Below are positions 1-5,138 of a stretch of 5,166 bases of DNA, piece after piece. The notes below the pieces were generated by a model that ran no database searches, was not told the DNA's origin, and saw only the letters and a program-made list of their open reading frames with translations. The stretch comes from Xanthobacteraceae bacterium (GTDB taxonomy: Bacteria > Pseudomonadota > Alphaproteobacteria > Rhizobiales > Xanthobacteraceae): contig JASHWN010000172.1 of the NCBI GenBank assembly GCA_030044035.1, positions 1-5,166 of the forward strand. The letters run 5' to 3'. The position numbers and the translations under genes were made by a program. Positions within the stretch are counted from its first letter, which is position 1. Every line of letters starts with the position of its first letter.

Positions 1-839
1 TGATTGTTCATCACCCGATACTTGGTAGTATCCAATTGCCTCAAGTCGCCAAAGTTGGCGAGAGTCCAAGCCCCGGTGAGAGGCCTGCCGACCGGTCGCA
101 GCACAGAATAAATATTGGCTTGTATCTTCGCTTGAAAAGACGCGCTTACTCCTGCTTTGCGGCTCGCGGCGTCTAGGCGGTCATTGATCAGGTCCAGGTA
201 GTCATAAACTTGATAGTAGCACCCGATCTCAGGATACTGGCCGCGAGTCGATGGATCGCATGCCATCGTGTTTAGCAGGACTTCTCGATTATGGCACCCA
301 AACTCACCATGCTTGCTGGGATTCGATGGATCGCATTTTATCGTGCTTAGCAGGGCTTCTCCATTCCTGGGGAAGCGGTACTCAGAAAAAAACAACAGCA
401 TCATGATCCGGGGATCAACCCCTTGATCGAAGAGCGCCTTCACGACCAGCGGATCAAGCGGCGAGAGAATGCCCCTGGTGAAGTCCTGTGTATCCGAGGT
501 GCCGATATCAAAGGTCGGAGTTGTTTGCGTCGCAACAGCCGGCGCTATTGCGGGGGCCGTCAACGAGTTATTGAGCGGAAAGGGAATGGTCCCTATGGCA
601 CCGGCGGTCCACTGCAGTGAGCCGTGTATGATCGAAAGGTCGTAGAAATGGATTGGAAGGCCGTCCTTGGCGCGAAGAATATTGAGCAAGAGCTGCGAAT
701 CTCCCGCTGTTGCCGTCGTGTCTCTGTAGTCGGCGGTGTAGAGATCAATGACTCTTGACGCCGAGCAACCGCACAATGCCAGCGCAACTAAAAGCCCTGT
801 GAGCGAAGGCGTGCGGATCGGCCAATGGCGAAATCTCAT
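1..839 (-). CDS. Lipoprotein of unknown function, C-terminus cut by window edge
   Basis: The minus-strand frame is open from the ATG at 839 to base 1 with no stop (279 codons plus 2 nt), so the C-terminus is missing. From this ATG the product begins with a classic lipoprotein signal: basic N-region (MRFRHWPIR), hydrophobic stretch LTGLLVALAL, and lipobox L22-C23-G24 before Cys25. Residue +2 is Ser, which by the E. coli rule would favour outer-membrane sorting. The mature part begins CSASRVIDLYTADYRD and continues with QLLLNILRAKDGLPIHFYDL. Residues 161-185 and 186-210 are a tandem duplication, each copy with two Cys 13 residues apart (C169/C182 and C194/C207). I do not recognise the family. 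The start is uncertain: the frame stays open upstream, with in-frame ATGs at 905 and 950. The 950 start has a good Shine-Dalgarno (GAGGGGG, 5 nt spacing) but would put 37 residues before the signal peptide, while the 839 start lacks a clear Shine-Dalgarno. Confidence 0.8.
   Translation of the reverse strand, partial: MRFRHWPIRTPSLTGLLVALALCGCSASRVIDLYTADYRDTTATAGDSQLLLNILRAKDGLPIHFYDLSIIHGSLQWTAGAIGTIPFPLNNSLTAPAIAPAVATQTTPTFDIGTSDTQDFTRGILSPLDPLVVKALFDQGVDPRIMMLLFFSEYRFPRNGEALLSTIKCDPSNPSKHGEFGCHNREVLLNTMACDPSTRGQYPEIGCYYQVYDYLDLINDRLDAASRKAGVSASFQAKIQANIYSVLRPVGRPLTGAWTLANFGDLRQLDTTKYRVMNN
248..365 (-). repeat. Direct repeat encoding duplicated Cys module (75-bp period)
   Basis: Bases 248-290 and 323-365 match at most positions with an offset of exactly 75 bp, which equals 25 codons and keeps the lipoprotein frame. 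Both copies contain TCGATGGATCGCAT, then a TTAGCAGG/CTTCT block. At protein level the copies share (E)xLLxT, CDPS and E-(F/I)-GC, with cysteines at equivalent places. Several mismatches between copies are silent or conservative, which suggests a duplication that is not brand new and is kept under selection. Confidence 0.85.
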
Positions 840-1018
840 CGACCGTAGATCGATGACATTTAATGCCAATGCGAGTGCGCTGAGTTTTCGGCACGCCGCG
901 ACCATCGCCGAGCCCAAGGCCCAGCTCACGCAACCACGCAAACCCCTCATAGACGCCCCCTCGCGCCCATAGAAGCGTGCGGACCCTAGAATCTAAAGCA
1001 ATGCGTGTATAGCATCCG

Positions 1019-1024
1019 ATTATA
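1019..1024 (-). promoter_or_regulatory. Candidate -10 element (TATAAT) for the lipoprotein gene
   Basis: The minus strand reads a perfect TATAAT here, in an AT-rich pocket of an otherwise GC-rich region. No good -35 lies at 16-18 bp: TGCTCA at 18 bp matches TTGACA at only three positions. If used, the transcript would start near 1011, giving a leader of roughly 60 nt to the ATG at 950 or 170 nt to the ATG at 839. The weak -35 would fit a promoter that needs an activator. Confidence 0.35.
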
Positions 1025-1048
1025 ACCTAGCGTAATAATTGCTGAGCA

Positions 1049-1066
1049 TGTGTCATTTCCGACACA
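1049..1066. promoter_or_regulatory. Inverted repeat TGTGTC-N6-GACACA, candidate operator
   Basis: Perfect 6-bp arms flank a 6-bp spacer (ATTTCC). The centre lies near position -45 relative to the start expected from the TATAAT at 1019-1024, where an activator could bind. The arms are short, so chance is possible. No regulator is named from the motif. Confidence 0.3.
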
Positions 1067-1137
1067 GCGAGTTCGTTTGTTAGCGAAAAGGCCTGATTTT
1101 TAGCTATCGGCCGTCCCGCGCGCCGGTTTTTTGAAGC

Positions 1138-2478
1138 TCAATCCTTGAACGGATCAAACTCGCCGGCGCCGGCCATCGCCACGGCGAACGGCCGCAAGGT
1201 GTGCAGCACCTTTATGGTGCCGGCGTGCTCGGCGATGACTTCCGGCAGCCGCCGGTATGCCATCGGGCTCTCGTCGAGATCGGCGCCGACCAGAGCGACG
1301 CCGCGGTCGCGCAGCCAGGCGTCCATCTGCTCGCGCTTGAAGCGCCGCTTGGCCTCCTTGCGGCCGAACAGCCGGCCGGCGCCATGCACCGTCGAATAAA
1401 GTGAGGCGCGCGCCGCCGCGCTGTCGACGCCCTCGATGATCACCGCGTGGTCGCCCATCGAGCCGCCGACAAAGCCGCGCTGGCCCGGGAACGCCGGCGT
1501 CGCGCCCTTGCGCACGACCCAGAGGTTTTTGCCATTGTGCATCTCGCGCCAGGCGTAGTTGTGATGGTTATGCACGGTCTCGGTGACCGCGCCGCCGATG
1601 ATCTGGCGCACGCGCTCGACCACCCACTCGCGGCCGGCATAGGCGTAGCGGCCGGCAAGCTCCATGGCGGCGATATAGCGGCGGCCGAGCTCGGAATCCT
1701 CGTCGACCAGAGCAGGCGGCACGTTCATGCCGTCCGTGCCGCCGGCGGCTTTGAGGTAGCGCGTGGCGCTGGTGTGGCCGAGGCCGCGGCTGCCGAAATG
1801 CACGCCGATCCAAACCAAGCCATCCTCGTCGCGCATCAGGTCGACGTAATGGTTGCCGGAGCCGACGGTGCCGAGCTGCGCTGCCGCCTTCGGCCGGTAC
1901 GCCGCCATGTCGGATTCGCGCCACGCCTCGGCATCGTCGAACAGCGCGTGCTCGGCGCGCTCGTTGTTGCTCCGCCCGATGCCGAACGAGATCACGCGCG
2001 ACACGTCGCCGATGATGTCGCCGACCTTGTCCTTAATCGCGGCGAACGGGGTGTCGAGCCGCGCCGCCATGTTGCCGCAGCCGATGTCGAAGCCGACGCC
2101 GGAAATGCTGATCTGGCCCTCATAGGCGATGACACCGCCGACCGGCTGGGCGTAGCCGAGATGGCCGTCGGCGCAGACCACCCCGGCGACGACATTGCCG
2201 ACCGCCATGCAGTTCTTCATCTGCGCGACGGTCGCCGCGTCGTGGGTGCCGAAGATTTTCAGCGGGCTGTTCTGAAACTGCAGCGCCTGCGGGCGCAGCG
2301 ACGCGATGTCAGCCGCCGCGCCCGCGGCCTCGCGCGCCAGCTGCTCCTTGCGCGCGGCGTCGCGATAGAGGCACCACGCCGGCATGCCGCGGCCTTCGCC
2401 GACCCGGCTGTCGGGATCGACGCCGGCGGCGAGGCACAGCTCGCGCGCGCGTTCGCGGTATGGATCGGGCCTGGTCAT
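1138..2478 (-). CDS. rtcB: RtcB family RNA ligase (3'-phosphate/5'-hydroxyl)
   Basis: The 446-residue product carries the RtcB signature. RtcB enzymes join RNA 2',3'-cyclic phosphate or 3'-phosphate ends to 5'-OH ends using GTP and Mn2+, in tRNA splicing and RNA repair, in the cytoplasm. Visible residues, matched to the E. coli enzyme: D131 and C134 in GVGFDIGCG (E. coli D75/C78), N209-H210 in GSGNH, H227 in VHFGSRGLGH, H306 in HNHHNYA, and H365 in HGAGR, the histidine that is guanylated. RKGA and GGSMGDHA are also present. The protein is longer than E. coli RtcB (408 aa), with about 65 extra N-terminal residues before LQFQNSPLKIFGTHD. The usual HSGSRG motif reads HFGSRG. The start at 2478 has AGGG four bases upstream. 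No rtcA, rtcR or archease gene adjoins it, so the substrate cannot be read from context. Catalytically it looks intact. Confidence 0.95.
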   Translation of the reverse strand: MTRPDPYRERARELCLAAGVDPDSRVGEGRGMPAWCLYRDAARKEQLAREAAGAAADIASLRPQALQFQNSPLKIFGTHDAATVAQMKNCMAVGNVVAGVVCADGHLGYAQPVGGVIAYEGQISISGVGFDIGCGNMAARLDTPFAAIKDKVGDIIGDVSRVISFGIGRSNNERAEHALFDDAEAWRESDMAAYRPKAAAQLGTVGSGNHYVDLMRDEDGLVWIGVHFGSRGLGHTSATRYLKAAGGTDGMNVPPALVDEDSELGRRYIAAMELAGRYAYAGREWVVERVRQIIGGAVTETVHNHHNYAWREMHNGKNLWVVRKGATPAFPGQRGFVGGSMGDHAVIIEGVDSAAARASLYSTVHGAGRLFGRKEAKRRFKREQMDAWLRDRGVALVGADLDESPMAYRRLPEVIAEHAGTIKVLHTLRPFAVAMAGAGEFDPFKD

Positions 2479-2688
2479 GGCACCCTATTTGGCACGCATT
2501 TGGGGCCGCCGCGCCAAGAGGGCAACAGCATCTACGGCGGCTCATGGAACGAAATAAGCTGTGGACAGTTTGCCACCGCCCCGCAGGGGGAAAGCCGACT
2601 TACGGTCTGGCGCGCGGCGTCGGCCTAGTGCGGTAAAAGTCAAATAGAGTCAATGGATTGCGGACAGGCGTTGGAAAAATGAGCCATT

Positions 2689-2713
2689 GGCGGCAAGCAA
2701 TTCCGCTTCCGCC
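2689..2713. other. Hairpin, 9-bp stem with one bulge
   Basis: GGCGG pairs with CCGCC and AAGC with GCTT around a 6-nt loop (AATTCC), with one unpaired C in the left arm. There is no T-run after it in either direction, so it is not a standard intrinsic terminator. It could be part of a structured leader or small RNA. Confidence 0.5.
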
Positions 2714-2737
2714 GCCCGCGGTTTCGCCCGCAAGTGG

Positions 2738-2756
2738 GTTGGCGGCGTCCGCCAAC
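2738..2756. other. Perfect 8-bp hairpin, 3-nt loop
   Basis: GTTGGCGG and CCGCCAAC pair perfectly around CGT. The left arm repeats the TTGGCGGC that also opens the hairpin at 2689-2713 (2687-2694 and 2739-2746), so the two structures are related in sequence. No T-run follows. Confidence 0.55.
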
Positions 2757-2870
2757 GCAGCGGCCGCGTTCTGCCTTTGACGACCCGGCGTGACCACACG
2801 GCCGCCATTATTCCTTTGAATCCTTCCAAGCAGCGGGTCGGGAGAGGGGACCAGAAAAGGGTTCGACCTC

Positions 2871-2875
2871 GGAGG
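2871..2875 (+). promoter_or_regulatory. Shine-Dalgarno GGAGG of the 29-codon ORF
   Basis: GGAGG (CGGAGG with the base before it) lies six bases ahead of the GTG at 2882. This favours the short ORF over the longer open frame that begins at 2687. Confidence 0.6.
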
Positions 2876-2881
2876 CTCGTC

Positions 2882-2971
2882 GTGTTCAAGCTGCCTGCCT
2901 ATGATCCTGTCGCCATCGCCGTGATGGGCTTCGGCATCGTTTTCGCCGTGGCGCTGGCGCTGGCGTTTTGA
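2882..2971 (+). CDS. Small single-pass membrane protein (29 aa)
   Basis: A GTG-started ORF of 29 codons, translated as (M)FKLPAYDP followed by a continuous hydrophobic stretch of about 20 residues (AIAVMGFGIVFAVALALAF) that reaches the C-terminus. It would form one inner-membrane helix with a short polar N-terminus and no C-terminal tail. Evidence that it is real: a strong Shine-Dalgarno at ideal spacing and a hydrophobic pattern in this frame only. The size resembles membrane peptides such as KdpF, but no kdpA or other transporter subunit follows, so I assign no function. The same frame is open back to an ATG at 2687, which would give a 94-residue Arg-rich protein with the same tail; I consider that less likely. 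It is tail-to-tail with the pseudogene ending at 3002. Confidence 0.55.
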   Translation: MFKLPAYDPVAIAVMGFGIVFAVALALAF

Positions 2972-3001
2972 CGGGCGCGTCCCTGTTTAGACCGCTTCGC
3001 G

Positions 3002-3370
3002 CTACGGGTTTTGGCGACGACTTCGGGATTGCGAGAGCTGCGCTGGATTTTTGCGGCAGACGCCCAGACGCTGTTTATCAATCTTCGGCGAAGTCGCTCC
3101 ATACCCTTGCCCGTCCTGCTGCGCATCGAAAACGTGGGTCGCGATCGGACGATGGATAAACGCCGCCTGCGCATCCGCGAGCATGATCACGGCGTTGATA
3201 CTGCCGAGCGCCGGCCCGCCTACGATATTGACGAGATGCAGCGGCGCGTCCGGTGAACGGGCGATCGGTGCGAGGAGCGATAGGCCGGCGGCGCTGGCTG
3301 GTATGGCTTACGAGGAAATGCTGGCTCCCGGCATGAAGCGCTGGGCGCGGAGGAAAGTCGCAGTCGGCAT
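3002..3370 (-). pseudogene. Decayed Rossmann-like protein gene with nonsense codon
   Basis: From the ATG at 3370 the frame reads MPTATFLRAQRFMPGASISS, then a TAA at codon 21 (3310-3308), then continues protein-like: AIPASAAGLSLLAPIAR, then PDAPLHLVNIVGGPA (residues 40-54), then GSINAVIMLADAQAAF, then RPIATHVFDAQQDG (74-87). The pattern of a hydrophobic strand ending in a GG-P turn, a helix, and a second strand ending in Asp (D82) resembles the first half of a Rossmann fold. A SAM- or NAD-binding enzyme is possible, but this is inference. After about codon 88 the translation becomes polar and unordered until a TAG at 3004-3002, so the 3' part seems shifted or deleted. The start lies 7 nt after the stop of the secreted-protein gene, as in an operon. 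I do not recognise the parent family by name. A real 101-residue downstream product cannot be excluded. Confidence 0.5.
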
Positions 3371-3377
3371 GACCTTG

Positions 3378-3650
3378 TCACTTTGTCGGTTGCGGAGGTT
3401 GTTGCTTATCGCTCCCCTCCATATTGCCCCCGTTCTCAACGCATTTCCTGAAGTATTGTGAGGCCTCTCGCCCGGTTCCGTTCAAGAGACCTGCCGCAGG
3501 ATTGCCAGGCACGCGGGGCGGAAAGGCCTTGGCGGACAGGATTTGACACTTCTTTGCGACCTCGGCGGTGACGGCGAATGCGCTGCGCGTAATTACAGGA
3601 AAGGCGAGCCAAATCAATACGACGAATGCAATTCCATATTTCAGTTTCAT
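3378..3650 (-). CDS. Small secreted protein, two cysteines (90 aa)
   Basis: The ATG at 3650 begins a 90-residue protein with a clear Sec signal peptide: MKLKYGIAF start, hydrophobic core VVLIWLAFPVI, and likely cleavage after S23-A24-F25-A26. The mature part of about 64 residues starts VTAEVAKKCQ and holds two cysteines, C35 and C70, that could form one disulfide in the periplasm. A central AKAFPPRVPGNPAAG segment and a YFRKCVENGGN segment look like conserved-type motifs; the tail is Gln/Pro-rich. The frame extends upstream to an ATG at 3842, but those 64 residues are Arg-rich and unordered, whereas the 3650 start has a perfect Shine-Dalgarno. I recall similar small exported proteins in Rhizobiales, without known function. 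It heads a short minus-strand unit whose second gene is the pseudogene. Confidence 0.82.
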   Translation of the reverse strand: MKLKYGIAFVVLIWLAFPVITRSAFAVTAEVAKKCQILSAKAFPPRVPGNPAAGLLNGTGREASQYFRKCVENGGNMEGSDKQQPPQPTK

Positions 3651-3655
3651 CCCTG

Positions 3656-3661
3656 CCTCCT
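3656..3661 (-). promoter_or_regulatory. Shine-Dalgarno AGGAGG of the secreted protein
   Basis: The minus strand reads AGGAGG five bases before the ATG at 3650. This fixes the start and rejects the longer 154-codon reading. Confidence 0.8.
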
Positions 3662-3749
3662 GCCGCATCACGTGGCCCGCTAAGGTCGTCTTTGAGCAAC
3701 ACTGCCGCCTGCCGACGGTGAGTCTTAGTTCCTCTGTTCCTCTGCACCA

Positions 3750-3762
3750 GAGCGCCGCGCTC
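3750..3762. repeat. GC-rich palindrome GAGCGC-C-GCGCTC
   Basis: Perfect 6-bp arms around one base. With flanking CCAG (3747-3750) and CTGG (3766-3769) it can form a longer bulged stem. It lies about 100 bp before the secreted-protein start and would be in its leader if transcription begins near 3840-3880. No function is evident. Confidence 0.4.
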
Positions 3763-3885
3763 CTGCTGGCGAGGCGTCGGTTCGGTACCCTGCGTCGCCG
3801 TAACACCACTTTTTCGTCATCCAATTGTACACCTTTGATCATAGCTTATTTTGAGGAGGGCACCCTTTAGCCAAGTGATGTCAAT

Positions 3886-3909
3886 ACTGAAGATTCTTGC
3901 TCCTTCAGT
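3886..3909. promoter_or_regulatory. Inverted repeat ACTGAAG-N10-CTTCAGT, candidate operator
   Basis: Perfect 7-bp arms, 17 bp between corresponding positions, placed in the middle of the divergent spacer and directly upstream of the AT-rich TATAAATAA at 3923. It overlaps no gene. The position fits a binding site shared by both genes, but it could be a transcribed hairpin or chance. Confidence 0.35.
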
Positions 3910-3922
3910 CCTTCACCTGTGT

Positions 3923-3928
3923 TATAAA
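3923..3928 (+). promoter_or_regulatory. Candidate -10 (TATAAA) of the receiver gene
   Basis: TATAAA within TTATAAATAAGG is the best plus-strand -10 candidate upstream of the receiver gene. The nearest -35-like hexamer (TTGCTC, 3897-3902) lies 20 bp away, which is longer than usual. The leader would be about 140 nt. Confidence 0.25.
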
Positions 3929-4065
3929 TAAGGCTGAGTATTTGACTCGATGAGGTCTGGGGGGAGTCGGGGCTTACGTTGTGCTCCAAAATGCCGGGTT
4001 GGCTTGGCACGGCCGCCACAGCTCACGGCCTCGCAAAGGCGCGGTCGGCTACTCCTAATCCGTTC

Positions 4066-4070
4066 GGAGG
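4066..4070 (+). promoter_or_regulatory. Shine-Dalgarno GGAGG of the receiver protein
   Basis: GGAGG lies four bases ahead of the ATG at 4075. It supports this start over the in-frame ATG at 3979, whose extra 32 residues have no receiver-like content. Confidence 0.65.
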
Positions 4071-4074
4071 GTTC

Positions 4075-4509
4075 ATGGAACGCCCGCTGGCCGATTCGCA
4101 CCGTAAACCAAATAGCGTGGAGAGCGATGCTGGGCCGCTCGATAATGAGTTGATTGCGATCATCGATGATGACCAGTCAATCCTTGACGGTCTGAATGCT
4201 TTATTTGAGTCACTGGGATATAGAAGCGCTGTTTTCTCGTCGGCCGAAGAATATCTTTCGTCTAAGCTCAAGGCGGACACCAGATGCTTGATTTTAGACG
4301 TTCGTCTGCCCGGCATGAGTGGTCCAGACCTCCAATCGCATTTGATCGCGGACGGCAATTGCCCGCCAATGGTGTTTATAACAGGCCGCTTTGAACAAAA
4401 TGTACGCGACCGCGTGATGGCGGCGGGGGCGCTTGATTATTTGATCAAGCCATTCTTCGAAAAGTCCATTATCGACTGCATTGAAAAGGCGCTTAGTGCC
4501 GAGAAATGA
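4075..4509 (+). CDS. Stand-alone response regulator receiver domain
   Basis: The 144-residue product is one receiver domain after a polar leader of about 24 residues. Beta-1 ELIAIIDDDQS supplies the acidic pair (D32/D33), CLILDVRLPG the phosphoacceptor D75, FITG the conserved T103, Y122 the switch aromatic, and LIKPF the invariant K125. The order and the VRLPGMSG, FITG and AAGALDYLIKPF motifs resemble FixJ/NodW-type receivers, but the protein ends 19 residues after K125 with no LuxR helix-turn-helix. It would therefore act by protein contact, as a phosphorelay intermediate, phosphate sink or CheY-like effector in the cytoplasm. All phosphorylation residues are present, so it should be active. 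No histidine kinase or output gene adjoins it, so the partner is unknown. Confidence 0.92.
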   Translation: MERPLADSHRKPNSVESDAGPLDNELIAIIDDDQSILDGLNALFESLGYRSAVFSSAEEYLSSKLKADTRCLILDVRLPGMSGPDLQSHLIADGNCPPMVFITGRFEQNVRDRVMAAGALDYLIKPFFEKSIIDCIEKALSAEK

Positions 4510-4613
4510 ACGCGCTGTCGCCAGAGCTGACGGCCGGCCTCATGTCGGTTTGTCGCACTTGGCGTCGGTTTCGGGTCGCGGTGCTGACTTTCGTTGTTCG
4601 GCTTCAACGGTGA
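4506..4613 (+). CDS. Possible 35-aa ORF overlapping the receiver gene stop
   Basis: The receiver stop sits in AAATGA, so an ATG overlaps it (ATGA), an arrangement typical of translational coupling. The frame gives MNALSPELTAGLMSVCRTWR, then RFRVAVLTFVVRLQR and a TGA. It is basic, with a short hydrophobic segment near the end. There is no family resemblance, and the overlap can arise by chance because the stop codon supplies two of the three bases. It may be a truncated former partner of the receiver or nothing. Confidence 0.2.
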   Translation: MNALSPELTAGLMSVCRTWRRFRVAVLTFVVRLQR

Positions 4614-4952
4614 CGTTTGCCCGCATCCACAAGACGACGCGGACGGTTGGCGTCGGTGTCGGCACCACGCAGCGTGTTGAAGGGGAAATGACGGATCATC
4701 ATGTCACGGCGCTAGCCTTCGCCATTGAGCCTTTCCGCCCTCAGACGAGCCACCCCTCACATCCTTGGCCTTCGCTGGTCATCAACCCCCAGGGCGAGGG
4801 GACCCGAGGAGCTCGCCCGCACAATACCAAGGGACAATTGCGACTGAACGGCACGCAGCGATAGCTGAGCCTCAAAAGGCGGACCCGGAATCACCCGGTC
4901 AGAGGTGGAAGGTGAAGCGGGATGTCCGTTTTTGTCATGAGGGGTCGCTGAA
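4510..4952. other. Spacer without convincing gene
   Basis: Apart from the marginal overlapping ORF, no frame on either strand shows a domain-like pattern. The plus frame open to 4864 and the minus frame 5101-4757 are Ser/Arg/His-rich and unordered. A near-repeat TTGGCGTCGGT(T/G)TCGG occurs at 4559 and 4647. The region may be a decayed gene or plain spacer. Confidence 0.5.
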
Positions 4953-5111
4953 ATGCGGTGGGTCACCGAATATCTCCGGTGTGAAGAGGCGTGCCGCGAC
5001 TTGGTCGATAAACTGACCAAGCCAGATGACAAGCGCGCGCTCGAACTTATGGCGGCCGGTTGGGCTGCGCGAGCAGCCGACCGCAAACGCAAGATCGACA
5101 AGAGAAATTAG
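4953..5111 (+). CDS. Small helical protein of unknown function (52 aa)
   Basis: ATG at 4953, stop TAG at 5109-5111. The product starts MRWVTEYLRCEEACRDLVDK, has a KPDDKRALELMAAGWAARAA centre, and ends in the basic run DRKRKIDKRN. It is almost wholly predicted helix with a heptad-like spacing of hydrophobic residues, a break at KPDD, and two Cys (C10, C14) one helical turn apart. The pattern of a C-rich first helix, a D-x-RALELMA second helix and a W followed by Ala resembles the many small uncharacterised helical proteins of Bradyrhizobium and relatives, a resemblance I infer from memory. GAGGGG at 4939-4944 lies 8 nt before the ATG, an acceptable Shine-Dalgarno. It is likely cytoplasmic, without signal or membrane segment. 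Confidence 0.62.
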   Translation: MRWVTEYLRCEEACRDLVDKLTKPDDKRALELMAAGWAARAADRKRKIDKRN

Positions 5112-5138
5112 GCCTTTGCCTCGTTTGAGCAGGCTACT

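Larger units (their letters stand above)
840..1137. other. Spacer between RtcB gene and lipoprotein gene
   Basis: About 300 bp separate the RtcB stop from the chosen lipoprotein start; both genes lie on the minus strand. The spacer holds a consensus -10 hexamer, an inverted repeat and a Shine-Dalgarno (minus strand 962-956) in front of an in-frame ATG at 950. No clear intrinsic terminator for the RtcB gene was found: the only GC hairpin near its stop (1108-1126) has its T-run on the plus-strand side. Confidence 0.6.
2479..2881. other. Spacer with two hairpins upstream of small membrane peptide
   Basis: About 400 bp between the divergent RtcB gene and the 29-codon ORF. No convincing coding frame: the open plus-strand frame from 2687 gives an Arg/Ser-rich translation with no domain-like pattern. 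The stretch contains two GC-rich hairpins and no recognisable transposon end. No promoter with acceptable -35/-10 spacing was found for either direction, although TTGACT occurs twice on the minus strand near 2640-2655. Confidence 0.5.
3651..4074. other. Divergent spacer, secreted protein / receiver protein
   Basis: About 420 bp between two divergent genes. It contains the two Shine-Dalgarno sites, a GC-rich palindrome (3750-3762), an inverted repeat (3886-3909), an AT-rich TATAAATAA near 3923 and a minus-strand TTGACA at 3884-3879. Neither hexamer has a partner at canonical spacing: TTGCTC to TATAAA is 20 bp, and TTGACA has no -10 at 16-18 bp. Open frames here are antisense or Arg-rich and do not look coding. 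Confidence 0.55.

Noticed and set aside
423..620. Plus-strand 65-codon frame opposite the lipoprotein
   Set aside because: It is antisense to a frame with a clear lipoprotein signal and internal repeats, and has no protein-like pattern of its own.
1108..1126. GC hairpin followed by TTTTTT near the RtcB stop, as a terminator
   Set aside because: The T-run lies on the plus-strand side, while the RtcB transcript runs on the minus strand. The stem is only 4 bp with a 10-nt loop.
2559..2568. CTGTGGACAG as a DnaA box
   Set aside because: It matches the DnaA consensus in only about seven of nine positions, is isolated, and no origin-like AT-rich cluster is near.
1447..2628. Plus-strand open frame of 393 codons opposite rtcB
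   Set aside because: It lies antisense to an intact RtcB gene. Its His/Ala/Asp-rich translation has no domain pattern and is a common by-product of GC-rich codon use.
2777..2811. TTGACG ... CATTAT as a promoter for the small peptide
   Set aside because: The spacing is 23 bp, too long for a standard sigma-70 promoter.
2687..2881. N-terminal extension of the 29-residue peptide to a 94-residue protein
   Set aside because: The extra translation is Arg/Ser-rich without order, spans two strong hairpins, and the GTG at 2882 has an ideal ribosome site.
3568..3870. Plus-strand 100-codon frame
   Set aside because: It overlaps the secreted-protein gene on the other strand, whose signal peptide and ribosome site are clear.
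4688..4864. Plus-strand ATG with upstream AAGGGG, 58 codons
   Set aside because: The ribosome-like bases lie too close to the ATG, and the His/Pro/Gly-rich translation shows no secondary-structure pattern.
4757..5101. Minus-strand 114-codon frame
   Set aside because: It is Ser/Arg-rich with no motif and opposes the 52-residue plus-strand gene, which has a better protein pattern and ribosome site.
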